The notes: generated from the letters alone by a model not told the origin. A DNA stretch of 64,000 nt from Catellatospora methionotrophica (GCF_011297335.1 NZ_JAAOTJ010000016.1:114462-178461); one strand, 5' to 3'; positions 1 through 8,774 are shown, counted from the stretch's first letter. Numbers and translations: made by a program.

Positions 1-413
1 TTCTTGACCGCCTTCTTCACCGCCGGCTTCCTCGCCGTGGCAACGGTCTGCTCCGCCGGGTCGGCGGTCTCTTCGGCGCGCGCGTTCTCGCGTACGAACG
101 TCTCGTAGATCTGCGTGAGTGATTGTTTCTGCGCGACCGTCAGCAGCGGGTCGGCCGCGACGGCGGTCGGCACGCTCTGATGGTCGTCAGACCCGAGCAG
201 CCCGGCTTTGAGGTACATGGCCGGGGTGGAGACCCGCAGTGCCGCAGCCAGCTGGGCCAGCACCTCGGCGGACGGCTTGCGCAGCCCGCGTTCGATCTGG
301 CTGAGGTACGGATTGCTGATGTTGGCCTGCTCGGCCAGCTGCCGCAGGGAAATACGGGCGTTCTCCCGCATATCCTTGATGAAGGCACCGATGTCGGGAC
401 TCTGCACGCCCAC
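1..413 (-). CDS. XRE-family helix-turn-helix regulator (C-terminus cut by window edge)
   Basis: This is a DNA-binding regulator that runs off the left edge, so the C-terminus is missing. The N-terminal ~65 residues form a classic HTH_XRE domain, with RQLAEQANISNPYLSQIERG as the helix-turn-helix and the RGLRKPSAEVL continuation. After it come a helical region and an Ala/Pro/Lys-rich tail (ARKPAVKKAVKK), which is histone-like and may add nonspecific DNA affinity. I chose the GTG at 413; an in-frame GTG at 425 is an alternative. Inverted TAGCAA/TTGCTA sequences just upstream suggest autoregulation. Its target genes are unknown. Confidence 0.85.
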   Translation of the reverse strand, partial: MGVQSPDIGAFIKDMRENARISLRQLAEQANISNPYLSQIERGLRKPSAEVLAQLAAALRVSTPAMYLKAGLLGSDDHQSVPTAVAADPLLTVAQKQSLTQIYETFVRENARAEETADPAEQTVATARKPAVKKAVK

Positions 414-429
414 CAAGCTACCCACGACC

Positions 430-467
430 GCTAGCAACAGCAAGCATATTGCTAACTCCCCGCTAGC
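430..467. promoter_or_regulatory. Putative operator upstream of the XRE regulator
   Basis: GCTAGCAA (430-437) faces TTGCTAA (449-455) across an 11-bp spacer, followed by the palindrome GCTAGC (462-467). The block is much more AT-rich than its surroundings and lies 17-54 bp upstream of the regulator start. I infer an autoregulatory binding site; nothing else nearby explains the symmetry. Confidence 0.5.
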
Positions 468-558
468 GACTTACACCACGCCCCAAATCGCCCACCCAAC
501 CCCATATCCCCCAAACCACCGCACCACACTCCCCGCCACCCGCCCGACCCACCGCGAT

Positions 559-619
559 GATCGCCACTTGAGGTCAAAAGGTGGGGCGTGACCGCACTTC
601 CTGACCTCAAACGGCGATC
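559..619. repeat. Dispersed inverted repeat, family A copy 1
   Basis: The arms GATCGCCACTTGAGGTCA (559-576) and TGACCTCAAACGGCGATC (602-619) are near-complementary over 18 bp with a ~25-bp spacer. The same arms recur at 18424-18484 and 38543-38603. The region 414-784 holds no credible gene; besides this repeat it contains the operator and a G-rich tract. Confidence 0.75.
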
Positions 620-632
620 TTGAGCGTCTGAC

Positions 633-782
633 ACGGCGGGGCGCGGGGCGCGCCGGGGCGGGGCGGGGCGGGGCTAGACAGGACGCGGCGCGGCGGGGCG
701 GGACGCGGCGGGGGCGCGGGACGGGGCGGGGGCGCGGGACGGGGCGGGGCGCGGGACGGGGGCGGGGCGGGGCGCGGGGGGT
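633..782 (+). repeat. G-rich low-complexity tract (GGGGC/GGGAC repeats)
   Basis: About 150 bp of almost pure G/C, built from irregular GGGGCGGGGC and GGGGCGCGGGAC units on the + strand. It ends directly at the 3' end of the asparaginase gene (stop at 785). Many runs of three or more G make G-quadruplex formation plausible. It could act as a transcription stop for the asparaginase gene, or it could be slippage-prone. The Arg/Pro-rich reading frame across it looks like a composition artefact. Confidence 0.6.
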
Positions 783-784
783 TG

Positions 785-1732
785 TTACCAGAGGGGGTGG
801 AGGGCGCCTACGGGGCGGCCGCCGCCGAGGAGGCGGGGTTCGGCGAGGGTGGGGACGTCGGCGGTGACGCCGAGGCGGCGCAGGGCGGTGATCATGATGG
901 GGCCTCGGGCACGGGCGGCACCGTCGTCGATCTTGACGGCGACCGCGCCCTTGCCGGGTACGGCGGCGGCCCAGACGCCCTCCGCGCCGACCTTGCTGAC
1001 CAGGCCGGGAACGGCGCGCATGAGCTGGGCGTCCTCGCGGTTGGTGCCACTGACCAGTTCGGGGTATGCCCGCATCGCGTCGGCGACCGAGCGCTCCAGC
1101 GAGCCGGGCACGCCCTCGGCGAGCCGGTGGAACGCGGTGGCCAGGCCGGTCAGGGACAGCGCGAGCACCGGCGCGCCGCACCCGTCGACGCCCATCGCGG
1201 CCGCGGACTCCCCCGCGAACTCCTCGATGGTCTCGTTGAGGCGCTGCTGCAGCGGGTGGTCGGCCTGGACGTAGTCCTCGGCGCTCCAGCCAGCGGCGCG
1301 GCAGGTGAGCAGCATGCCGGAGTGCTTGCCGGAGCAGTTCATGTAGACCCGCTGCGGGGTGCCGCCGCTGGCGATCTTCGCGGCGTCGTCCAGGGGCAGG
1401 TCGGGCGGGCAGCGCAGGGCCGCCTCGGTGAGCCCGCCGCTGCGCAGCAGGGCACGTACCCGGGCGATGTGGAAGTCCTCGCCGTAGTGGCTGGCCGTGA
1501 CCAGTGCCAGGTCGGCCGGGTCGGCCAGGCGCAGCCCGGCACGCAGCATGCCGATGGCCTGCATGGGTTTGTTGGACGAGCGCGCGAAGATCGGGCCCGT
1601 GACGTCACCCGCCGACGCGACCGGGTTGCCCGACGCGTCCAGGACGATCACCGACCCGCGGTGGCCGCCCTCGACGAAACCACTGCGTTCCACCTCGACG
1701 AGCGGTACGCCGCCCTCGTAAACCTTGCCCAT
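785..1732 (-). CDS. Asparaginase, asparaginase II family
   Basis: Predicted to hydrolyse L-asparagine to aspartate and ammonia in the cytoplasm. The 315-residue protein matches the asparaginase II family (PF06089 type) along its length, with GHRGSVIVLDASG near residues 23-35, RSSNKPMQAIG near 51-61, ASHYGEDFH near 80-88, NCSGKHSGML near 132-141 and GVDGCGAPVLAL near 178-190. This family is unrelated to the E. coli AnsA/AnsB fold. It is a single gene; a TAGCGT -10-like element lies close before the ATG, implying a short leader. No signal peptide is visible. Confidence 0.88.
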   Translation of the reverse strand: MGKVYEGGVPLVEVERSGFVEGGHRGSVIVLDASGNPVASAGDVTGPIFARSSNKPMQAIGMLRAGLRLADPADLALVTASHYGEDFHIARVRALLRSGGLTEAALRCPPDLPLDDAAKIASGGTPQRVYMNCSGKHSGMLLTCRAAGWSAEDYVQADHPLQQRLNETIEEFAGESAAAMGVDGCGAPVLALSLTGLATAFHRLAEGVPGSLERSVADAMRAYPELVSGTNREDAQLMRAVPGLVSKVGAEGVWAAAVPGKGAVAVKIDDGAARARGPIMITALRRLGVTADVPTLAEPRLLGGGRPVGALHPLW

Positions 1733-1761
1733 GGTAAGGAACGCTACCGGTGTTTCACATT

Positions 1762-2598
1762 TCAGCGCGGCGGGATCCCCAGGAGGTTGCGTGCCTCACC
1801 CGGCGTCAGCGGCGGCCGCTGCGCCAACCGGGCGAATGCGGACGCGCGTGCGACCAGCTGGGCGTTGGACTCGACCGGCTGGCCCTTGGCGTAGGTGACC
1901 GTGTCCTCCATGCCGACCCGCAGGTGGCCGCCCGCACCGAGCGAGGTGAGCAGCACCGGCAGGGTGAACCGGCCGATGCCGGTGGCCGAGAACGTGGTGC
2001 CGTCGGGCAGCTCGCGCAGCGCCTGCTGGCAGGCGACCAGCGCGGCGGGGGTGCCGGGCATGCCGCCGGGCACGCCCATCACGAAGTCGACGTGCACGTG
2101 CCCGCCCGCGGGCAGGCCGTGCTTGTCGAGCAGGCGCTGCAGCGCCCACAGCTGACCGAGGTCGAAGATCTCGTACTCCGGCACGACACCGCGTTCCTGC
2201 ATGCGGGTGTGCAGGCCGACGATGAACTCCCAGCGGTTCATGAAGACGTCGTCGCCGAAGTTGACGGTGCCCATGGTGCAGCTGGCCATGTCCGGGCCCG
2301 CGTCGAGCACCGCCAGCCGGGCGGACTCCGGGTCGTGCACGGAACCGCCGCTGGACAGCTGCACGATCAGGTCGGTGCTCGAACGCAGCGCCGCGACGGT
2401 CTCGCGCAGCCGGACCGGGTCCAGGCTCGGCTGGGCGTCGTCGTCGCGGATGTGCACGTGGATCACGCTCGCGCCGACGGCCTCGCACTCCTTGGCGGTG
2501 GCGACCAGCTCGTCCAGGGTCACCGGCAGGGCGGGGACGTCAGCCTTGGCGGATTCCGCGCCGGTGGGCGCGACGGTGATCAGAGTGCCGTTCGTCAT
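1762..2598 (-). CDS. BKACE family enzyme (DUF849, 3-keto-5-aminohexanoate cleavage-like)
   Basis: The 278-residue TIM-barrel protein belongs to the beta-keto acid cleavage enzyme family. These enzymes use a metal ion to condense a beta-keto acid with acetyl-CoA and cleave it. Visible signatures are IHVHIRDDD (near 46-54; metal-binding His-x-His), QLSSGG (near 80-85), MGTVNFG (near 108-114), HVHVDFVMGVPGG and VGMEDT near the C-terminus. Lysine catabolism is only one of many family substrates, so the true substrate cannot be named. It sits 29 bp upstream of the asparaginase gene on the same strand, so co-transcription is possible. Confidence 0.85.
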   Translation of the reverse strand: MTNGTLITVAPTGAESAKADVPALPVTLDELVATAKECEAVGASVIHVHIRDDDAQPSLDPVRLRETVAALRSSTDLIVQLSSGGSVHDPESARLAVLDAGPDMASCTMGTVNFGDDVFMNRWEFIVGLHTRMQERGVVPEYEIFDLGQLWALQRLLDKHGLPAGGHVHVDFVMGVPGGMPGTPAALVACQQALRELPDGTTFSATGIGRFTLPVLLTSLGAGGHLRVGMEDTVTYAKGQPVESNAQLVARASAFARLAQRPPLTPGEARNLLGIPPR

Positions 2599-2618
2599 GC
2601 GCGCATCCTGTCATATTT

Positions 2619-3686
2619 CTAGTCAGGGTCGATAGAGGCCGAAGATTCTCCCGCAGTCAGGGGGGTGTCACCGGAAATATTGCGCTTCACGACCGCGAGT
2701 GCGATCGGCCCGAGTTCCGCATGCCGGGCCGAGGTGCCGACGAATCCGACGGTACGGCCGTTCGCCGTGATCTCGGTGCCGCGCACGGGGAGTTCGTCGG
2801 TGGCGATGCCGTCCAGGTGCAGCAGGCGCAGGGCGCGGGGCGGCTTGCCGAGGTGGTGCACGCGGGCGACCGTCTCCTGGCCCCGGTAGCAGCCCTTCTC
2901 CAGGTGTACGGCGGCGGCGGTCAGGTCGACCTCGGACGGCAACGTCCGGTGATCGGTGTCGACGCCGACCCGGGCCTGCTTCGCGGCGGCCCGCACCGAC
3001 TCGTACGCCCACAGCCCGGCGGGCGGCACGTCCAGGGTGGCCAGCGTGGCCGCGGCGGTCCCGGCGGGCAGCAGCAGGTCCAGCACGGGCAGGTCGCCGA
3101 GGGAGTGCCTGCGGACGAAGCCGCCGCCGGGCAGCGGGGTCAGCGCGTACACCGTGGTCGGGCGGGGCGGCAGGGCGCCGGTGGCGAACTTGGGGCCGGG
3201 CACGTCGAGCACGTCCGGTTCGGCGGGCACCGCGATGCCGAGCTTCGCGGCGGCGGCCAGTGCGCCGGGGCCGGTCAGGCTGTGTACGACCAGATCCGCG
3301 GGTTTGATCTCGACCTGGGTGAAGAAGCGCATCCGGGTCAGGAAGGTCACCAGCGTGTCGACCGTGCCGGGCTCGACGTCGACCCAGAGCGTGCCGTCGA
3401 GTTCGGACACCCACAGCTCGTGCTCGATGTGCCCGTGCGGAGACAGCACCAGCGTGCGGGTGCCCTGGCCGTCGGCAAGCGCGGTGAGGTGCTGCGAGGT
3501 GAGGTTGTGCAGGAAGCTCAGCCGGTCCGGGCCGGTCAGCGCCAGCACGCCGCGATGCGAGCGGTCCACGATCCCGGCCGCGGTCAGCAGGGTGCGCTGC
3601 TCCCGGTTGGGGTCGCCGTGGTGGGCCGCGACGGCGGCGTCGGCGGAGTCCGGGTCGAAATGGCCCATCAGCACGGTCGTACCCAT
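2619..3686 (-). CDS. ygfZ: YgfZ/GcvT-like folate-binding iron-sulfur maintenance protein
   Basis: The 355-residue protein is related to the T-protein of glycine cleavage but belongs to the YgfZ branch, which supports iron-sulfur enzyme maturation and repair with folate. The family motif KGCYRGQE is present, with its cysteine near residue 266, and an N-terminal segment (RGVLALTGPDRLSFLHNLTSQ) is typical. The start at 3686 shares one base with the stop of fur (TGATG), so the two are translationally coupled. The pairing links iron regulation with Fe-S upkeep. Frame extension further upstream lies inside fur and was discarded. Confidence 0.88.
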   Translation of the reverse strand: MGTTVLMGHFDPDSADAAVAAHHGDPNREQRTLLTAAGIVDRSHRGVLALTGPDRLSFLHNLTSQHLTALADGQGTRTLVLSPHGHIEHELWVSELDGTLWVDVEPGTVDTLVTFLTRMRFFTQVEIKPADLVVHSLTGPGALAAAAKLGIAVPAEPDVLDVPGPKFATGALPPRPTTVYALTPLPGGGFVRRHSLGDLPVLDLLLPAGTAAATLATLDVPPAGLWAYESVRAAAKQARVGVDTDHRTLPSEVDLTAAAVHLEKGCYRGQETVARVHHLGKPPRALRLLHLDGIATDELPVRGTEITANGRTVGFVGTSARHAELGPIALAVVKRNISGDTPLTAGESSASIDPD

Positions 3687-4108
3687 CACGCACAGCTCCC
3701 GCATAGTCCGAACAACGCCACGTGCCCGATGTCCATCCGGAAGCCGCGCTGCGACAGCAGCCGCTCCGCGAGCGGGGCCAGCTCGCTCTGCTCCAGCTCG
3801 GTGACCGTGTCGCAGTTGCGGCAGACCAGGTGCACGTGCTGCACGACCGCCGCGTCGTGGTACGTCGGCGCGCCGTGCGACAGGTGCACGTGGGTGACCA
3901 GCCCGAGCTCCTCCAGCAGCTCCAGGGTCCGGTACACGGTGGTGATGTTCACCCCCGAGGCGACCTCGCACACGGCGGCGTGCACCTGTTCGGGGGTCGC
4001 GTGGACGAGCTGGCGCACGGCGTCGAGCACCAGCTGCCGCTGGGGGGTGAGCCGAAGACCGCGATCACGCAGCAGTTCGGCCAGCTCCGCGGAGCCTTGT
4101 TCGGGCAT
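3686..4108 (-). CDS. Fur-family metal-responsive repressor
   Basis: The 140-residue protein has an N-terminal winged helix (RLTPQRQLVLDAVRQL, then NITTVYRTLELLEELGLV near 55-72) and a C-terminal metal-sensing dimer domain with HVHLVCRNCDTV and a terminal CGLCGSC pair, the two CxxC units of a structural zinc site. Fur, Zur, PerR and Nur cannot be separated safely from sequence alone. The ATG at 4108 lies 12 bp after a TATGAT -10-like element, giving a very short leader. Coupling to ygfZ hints at an iron or peroxide role. The gene is divergent from pabC. Confidence 0.88.
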   Translation of the reverse strand: MPEQGSAELAELLRDRGLRLTPQRQLVLDAVRQLVHATPEQVHAAVCEVASGVNITTVYRTLELLEELGLVTHVHLSHGAPTYHDAAVVQHVHLVCRNCDTVTELEQSELAPLAERLLSQRGFRMDIGHVALFGLCGSCA

Positions 4109-4247
4109 CGTCCGATCATAGTTCGCCACGCGGAAGCGCCCCGCGCCCGCGCACGGTGACGCCGAACGCACCACCGGGGGCCGGGCGCGGGCGCGGCGAT
4201 CAAGGTGGGCGGGAGCGGCGGACACCGGGCCGCGTAACATTCCGGCC

Positions 4248-5129
4248 GTGGTGCAGCCTGTTCTCGTGGTCCAGGGCCTTGGCGTGGTGCCGGCCGACAC
4301 TCCCGTGCTCCGTGCCGACGACCTCGGTGTGCTGCGCGGCGACGGCGTCTTCGAGACCATGCACGTACGGCCCGACGGCCGGGGCGGCGTGCAGCCGTGG
4401 CTGCTGGACGAGCACCTGGCCCGGATGGCCCGCTCGGCCGCCCGGATGGAGCTGGCCCTGCCCGCCGAGGCCGCCCTGCGGGAGCTGGCCGCGCTGGCCT
4501 GCGCGCAGTGGCCCGCCGAGGTCGAGGGCGCGCTGCGGCTGACCTGCACCCGCGGCCCCGAGGCGAGCGCCGCCAGCGGCGGCCCGGTCACCTGCTTCGC
4601 GTCGCTGAACCCGATCGGCGCGGCGACCCTGGCCGCGCGCCGCGACGGCATCACCGTCACCACCATCTCGCTCGGCTACCCGGCCGACGCGCGAACGTCG
4701 GCCCCGTGGCTGCTCGGCGGCGTCAAGTCGCTGTCGTACGCGATCAACATGGCCTCGCAGCGCTGGGCGCTGGCGCAGGGCGCCGACGACGCGCTGTGGG
4801 TCTCCCAGGACGGATACGCCCTGGAGGGCCCGACCTCGACGCTGGCCTGGCTCGACGGGGACGTCCTGTGCACGGTGCCCGTCGAGCCGACCGGCATCCT
4901 GCCCGGCACGACCGCCCGGCACCTGCTCGACCACGCCGCCGACCTCGGCTGGACCGCCGCCGAGCGCATGGTGACCCCGGCCGGGCTGGCCGCCGCCGAC
5001 GGCGTGTGGCTGCTGTCCAGCGTGCGCGGCGTCGCCGAGCTGCGCTCGATCGACGGCGTCGCGTCGGCCCCGTCCGCGCACACCGGGAACCTGCTGGGCT
5101 ACCTCGGCTTCCCGAGCCTGGGTTACTGA
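4248..5129 (+). CDS. pabC: Aminodeoxychorismate lyase-like fold-type IV PLP enzyme
   Basis: Predicted to release pyruvate from 4-amino-4-deoxychorismate to give p-aminobenzoate for folate. The 293 residues match fold-type IV aminotransferases: GDGVFETMHV near 29-38, the PLP lysine in GGVKSLSYA (Lys160), and EGPTSTLAWL near 197-206. Branched-chain or D-amino acid aminotransferases share this fold, so the PabC call rests on length and overall pattern. The start is GTG at 4248. Folate use by the neighbouring YgfZ fits loosely. Confidence 0.75.
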   Translation: MVQPVLVVQGLGVVPADTPVLRADDLGVLRGDGVFETMHVRPDGRGGVQPWLLDEHLARMARSAARMELALPAEAALRELAALACAQWPAEVEGALRLTCTRGPEASAASGGPVTCFASLNPIGAATLAARRDGITVTTISLGYPADARTSAPWLLGGVKSLSYAINMASQRWALAQGADDALWVSQDGYALEGPTSTLAWLDGDVLCTVPVEPTGILPGTTARHLLDHAADLGWTAAERMVTPAGLAAADGVWLLSSVRGVAELRSIDGVASAPSAHTGNLLGYLGFPSLGY

Positions 5130-5160
5130 ACGATCCCTCAGGTGACGTAGCCTGCGGAGC

Positions 5161-6336
5161 ATGACCTCGCAGGCGTATCTCATCGACGCGGTCCGCACCC
5201 CGTTCGGCCGCCACAAGGGCGGGCTTTCCGGCGTACGCACCGACGACCTCGCGGCCGCGCCCCTGGTCGCGCTACTCAAGCGGCACCCCGACCTGGACCC
5301 CGCGCTGATCGAGGACGTGATCCTCGGTGACGCCAACGGCGCCGGCGAGGACAACCGCAACGTGGCCCGCATGGCGGCCCTGCTCGCCGGGCTGCCCGCC
5401 ACGGTGCCCGGGGTGACCGTCAACCGCCTGTGCGCGGCCGGCGCGGAAGCGATCGTGCAGGGCTCCCGGGCCGTCCGCGCGGGCGACCTCGACCTGGTCA
5501 TCGCCGGTGGCGTCGAGAGCATGAGCCGCGCCCCGTTCGTGATGGCCAAGCCCGACACGGCCTTCCCCGGCGAGGCGAAGCTGTGGAACACGCAGCTCGG
5601 CTGGCGTCTGGTGAACCCGCTGATGCCCGACGCGTGGACCGTGCCGCTGGGCGTCGCCGCCCAGCAGGTGGCCCACGAGTTCGGCATCGGCCGCGAAGCC
5701 CAGGACGCCTGGGCGCTGCGCTCGCAGCAGCGGGCCGCCGCCGCCTGGGCGCAGGGCCGCTTCGACGACCGGGTGTTCGAGGTCAACGGGGTCACCCGCG
5801 ACGAGTCGGTGCGCCCCGACACCAGCGCCGCCGCGCTCGCCAAGCTGCGCCCCGCGTTCACGCCCGACGGCACGGTCACCGCGGGCAACTCCTCCCCCGT
5901 CAACGACGGCGCGGCCGCGACCCTGGTCGGCTCGGCGGCCGCCGTCGAGCGCCTCGGCGTACAGCCGCTCGGCCGCATCGTGGCCAGCACCGTCGCCGGA
6001 GTCTCACCGGAGCGCTTCTCCACCGGACCGGTCCCCGCGATCCGCGCCCTGCTCGCCAAGGCGAAACTCGGCTTCGGCGACATCGCCGCCTGGGAGCTGA
6101 ACGAGGCCTTCGCCGCGATGGTGCTCAGCTGCCTGCACGAGCTGCCGGAGATCGACCCGGAGCTGGTCAACGTCGACGGCGGCGCCATCGCGTACGGCCA
6201 CCCGCTCGGCGCGTCCGCGCCCCGCGTCGTCATGGACCTGTGCCACACGCTGCGCCGCCGGGGCGGCGGCTACGGCATCGCGGCGGCCTGCATCGGCGTC
6301 GGCCAGGGACAGGCGGTGCTGGTCCATGTCGAGTAA
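5161..6336 (+). CDS. Thiolase (acetyl-CoA C-acetyltransferase family)
   Basis: The 391-residue thiolase either joins or cleaves acyl-CoA units. The nucleophile is Cys91 in NRLCAAG (often LCGSG or LCASG in relatives), with NEAFAA near 319-324, His347 in GHPLGAS, and the second active-site Cys377 in CIGVGQG. The insert and loop pattern (AGGVESMSRAP) is that of degradative and beta-ketoadipyl-type thiolases. The chain-length preference is not readable. The last 11 bases overlap the NUDIX gene, so the two form a tight unit. Confidence 0.92.
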   Translation: MTSQAYLIDAVRTPFGRHKGGLSGVRTDDLAAAPLVALLKRHPDLDPALIEDVILGDANGAGEDNRNVARMAALLAGLPATVPGVTVNRLCAAGAEAIVQGSRAVRAGDLDLVIAGGVESMSRAPFVMAKPDTAFPGEAKLWNTQLGWRLVNPLMPDAWTVPLGVAAQQVAHEFGIGREAQDAWALRSQQRAAAAWAQGRFDDRVFEVNGVTRDESVRPDTSAAALAKLRPAFTPDGTVTAGNSSPVNDGAAATLVGSAAAVERLGVQPLGRIVASTVAGVSPERFSTGPVPAIRALLAKAKLGFGDIAAWELNEAFAAMVLSCLHELPEIDPELVNVDGGAIAYGHPLGASAPRVVMDLCHTLRRRGGGYGIAAACIGVGQGQAVLVHVE

Positions 6337-6907
6337 CCCGTTCGACCTGCTGCCGCCCGAGCAGCGGGCCCGGTTCGAGGCGCTGGCCCGCGAGTTCGCC
6401 GCGTCGGGCCGCGAGCCCGCGACGCCCCGCGAGGCGTCCACCGTGGTGCTGATCCGCCCCGACCGCACGATCTTCCTGATCCGGCGGATGCGGGCGATGG
6501 CGTTCGGCGGCATGTGGGCGTTCCCCGGCGGCTCCCTGGAGGCGGGCGAGACCCCCGCCGACGCCGCGGTCCGCGAGATCGAGGAGGAGACCGGGGTGAC
6601 CCTGCTCCCGGCCGCGCTGACCCCGTGGCACCGCTGGCTGACCCCCGTCTTCGAGCCGCGCCGCTTCGACACCTGGTTCTTCCTCGCCGCCATGCCCGAC
6701 GGCCAGGAAGCCGCCCTCCCCGAGTTCGAAGCCGACCAGGCCCGCTGGCTGACCCTGGAGGACGCGATCACCGAACACGAGTCCGGCGACCTCCCGATGC
6801 TCCCGCCCACCCTGGTCACGCTGCGCGAACTCGCGGCCTACCGCTCGGTCACAGACATGCTGACCACCCACCGAGACGTGACCACTCCCTACATGCCCAC
6901 CCTCTGA
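6326..6907 (+). CDS. NUDIX hydrolase, NUDT19-like
   Basis: The 193-residue protein carries a complete NUDIX box (GSLEAGETPADAAVREIEEE, near residues 72-91), which binds magnesium and hydrolyses nucleoside diphosphate-X bonds. The arrangement FPGGSLE..., a preceding RRMRAMAFGGMWAFPGG and a following WHRWLTPVFEPRRFDTWFF resemble eukaryotic NUDT19/RP2-type CoA diphosphatases. The overlap with a thiolase gene makes an acyl-CoA or CoA substrate attractive, but that is inference. Confidence 0.85.
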   Translation: MSSNPFDLLPPEQRARFEALAREFAASGREPATPREASTVVLIRPDRTIFLIRRMRAMAFGGMWAFPGGSLEAGETPADAAVREIEEETGVTLLPAALTPWHRWLTPVFEPRRFDTWFFLAAMPDGQEAALPEFEADQARWLTLEDAITEHESGDLPMLPPTLVTLRELAAYRSVTDMLTTHRDVTTPYMPTL

Positions 6908-6923
6908 CCCACCCCACCCGCCT

Positions 6924-6982
6924 CAACTCTTAAAGACTCGCGGCCTCAGGACAGTCCTGAGGCCGCGAGTCTTTAAGAGTTG
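6924..6982. repeat. Dispersed inverted repeat, family B copy 1 (perfect 29-bp arms)
   Basis: The arm begins CAACTCTTAAAGACTCGCG and is mirrored exactly over 29 bp around one central base (6953). It lies between the convergent NUDIX and pstB genes, so it can act as a bidirectional terminator. Related copies lie at 13769-13835, 45543-45605 and 63866-63924. Confidence 0.85.
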
Positions 6983-7005
6983 TCGCAGGGGTGGGGCCGG
7001 GTGGG

Positions 7006-7848
7006 TCAGCCGAAGCGGCCGGTGATGTAGTCCTCGGTCCGCTTGTCGGAGGGGTTGGTGAAGATGCGGCCGGTGTCGTTGAACTCGACCAGGCGGCCGT
7101 GGCGGACGCCGGCCTCGTCCAGCTCCGCGGTGAAGAAGGCGGTGTGGTGGCTGACGCGGGCGGCCTGCTGCATGTTGTGGGTGACGATCACGATGGTGTA
7201 CGTGCCCGCCAGGTCGTGCATCAGGTCCTCGATCTTGCCGGTGGCGATCGGGTCGAGCGCGGAGCACGGCTCGTCCATGAGGATCACCTCGGGCTTGACC
7301 GCGATCGCGCGGGCGATGCACAGCCGCTGCTGCTGGCCGCCGGACAGGGCCAGGCCGCTGGTCTTCAGCTTGTTCTTGACCTCGTCCCACAGGGCCGCGC
7401 CGCGCAGCGCCTGCTCGACGCGGTCGTCCATGTTGTCCTTGATCCCGTTGATCTTCAGGCCGTACGCCACGTTCTCGTAGATGGACTTCGGGAACGGGTT
7501 CGGCTTCTGGAAGACCATGCCGATACGACGGCGCACCTGGATCGGGTCGACGTCGGGGGCGTACAGGTCCTGGCCGTGGAACGTGATCTTGCCCGCCACC
7601 CGGGCACCCGCCACCAGGTCGTTCATCCGGTTGAGCGAGCGCAGCACGGTGCTCTTGCCGCAGCCCGACGGGCCGATGAGCGCGGTGATCTGGTGCTCGC
7701 GGACCGCCATGTTGGTGCCCCGTACGGCCTCGTAGTTGCCGTAGAAGACGCTGACGTTCTCCAACTGCATCACCGGCGTTGCGGATGCGACGGGCATGGC
7801 TGGCACGGCTCCCGGAAGAAGGGTGGACAGGGTGAAGTCGCTGCTCAT
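7006..7848 (-). CDS. pstB: Phosphate ABC transporter ATP-binding protein PstB
   Basis: This ATPase powers the high-affinity phosphate importer on the cytoplasmic face. It has Walker [10 protein letters not shown], the PstB-typical QKPNPFP Q-loop, the signature LSGGQQQR, Walker [14 protein letters not shown] and the H-loop [12 protein letters not shown]. Its N-terminus carries about 27 residues more than the usual ~258-residue family length. I place the start at the ATG at 7848, with GAGG nine bases upstream; ATG 7857 and TTG 7863 are in frame but badly spaced. It is the last gene of pstSCAB. Confidence 0.95.
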   Translation of the reverse strand: MSSDFTLSTLLPGAVPAMPVASATPVMQLENVSVFYGNYEAVRGTNMAVREHQITALIGPSGCGKSTVLRSLNRMNDLVAGARVAGKITFHGQDLYAPDVDPIQVRRRIGMVFQKPNPFPKSIYENVAYGLKINGIKDNMDDRVEQALRGAALWDEVKNKLKTSGLALSGGQQQRLCIARAIAVKPEVILMDEPCSALDPIATGKIEDLMHDLAGTYTIVIVTHNMQQAARVSHHTAFFTAELDEAGVRHGRLVEFNDTGRIFTNPSDKRTEDYITGRFG

Positions 7849-7859
7849 GGTGGTCATCC

Positions 7860-8774
7860 TCAACGTTCCTTGATGGCGAAGCGGCTGGAGATCAGGCGGG
7901 CCACGACGGTGAACACGAGCACGATCACCATCAGCGTGAGCGCCGCGCCCCAGGCACGTTCCTGTGCCGCCGGGAACGGCTCTCCGGCGTTCTTGAAGAT
8001 CTGCGCGGCGAGCGTGGTGTTGGCCCCGTCGAGCGTCCAGTTCGAGGTGAAGATCGTGCCGGCCACCAGTACGACCGGCGCGGTCTCGCCCGCGGCGCGC
8101 GCGATGGCGAGCATCACGCCGCTCACGATGCCGGAGATCGCCGCGGGCAGCACCACGGAGACGGTCGTCTTCCAGCGGCGGGCGCCGAGCGCGGCGCTGG
8201 CCTGGCGCAGCTCGTCGGGCACCAGGCGGAGCATCTCCTCGGAGCTGCGGATGATCACCGGGAGCATCAGGCAGCCCAGGGCGAGCGCGGCCGCGAAGCC
8301 GGACTGCTCCTTGACGATCAGCACGTACGAGACGTAGATGAACAGGCCCATGACGACCGAGGGCACGCCCGTCATGACGTCGGCCATCGTCCGGATGAGC
8401 CGGGCCAGCGCGTTCTGCTTGCCGTACTCGTTGAGGTAGATCGAGCCGAGCACGCCCAGCGGGATCGCCATGGCGGCCGCGGCACCGGTGATGAGCAGGG
8501 TTCCCGCGACGGCGGGGCCCATGCCACCTCCGGCCCGGCGGGCCGAGTTGGGGATGTCGTCGATGATGAAGTCCCAGTCGAGCACCGCGATGCCGCGGCT
8601 GGTCACGTGGTAGATGACCAGGCCCAGCGGGATGAGCGCGATCAGCAGCGCCAGCCCCATGAGGCCCTTGCTGAAGCCGTCGGTCATCCGGCGGCGCAGC
8701 GGCAGCGCCGAGCGGCGCAGGTCCGCCGGCACCGGCGCGGCAGCGGCCGACGGGCGAGTAGCGGTGGTCGTCAT
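7860..8774 (-). CDS. pstA: Phosphate ABC transporter permease PstA
   Basis: The 304-residue integral membrane subunit has about six transmembrane segments and the coupling-loop signature [12 protein letters not shown] near residues 216-227. The start ATG at 8774 overlaps the pstC stop by four bases (ATGA), giving translational coupling, and 11 bases separate its stop from the pstB start. The soluble N-terminal ~25 residues are Ala/Pro/Arg-rich. Confidence 0.94.
   Translation of the reverse strand: MTTTATRPSAAAAPVPADLRRSALPLRRRMTDGFSKGLMGLALLIALIPLGLVIYHVTSRGIAVLDWDFIIDDIPNSARRAGGGMGPAVAGTLLITGAAAAMAIPLGVLGSIYLNEYGKQNALARLIRTMADVMTGVPSVVMGLFIYVSYVLIVKEQSGFAAALALGCLMLPVIIRSSEEMLRLVPDELRQASAALGARRWKTTVSVVLPAAISGIVSGVMLAIARAAGETAPVVLVAGTIFTSNWTLDGANTTLAAQIFKNAGEPFPAAQERAWGAALTLMVIVLVFTVVARLISSRFAIKER

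Noticed and set aside
471..1181. A 236-codon Arg/Pro-rich minus-strand frame across the G-rich tract
   Set aside because: The composition simply reflects the GGGGC repeats; it overlaps the asparaginase gene in another frame.
6924..6982. Family B copy considered only as a rho-independent terminator
   Set aside because: A terminator role is possible here, but a copy between divergent genes at 63866 and the sequence identity between copies show that termination cannot explain the family.
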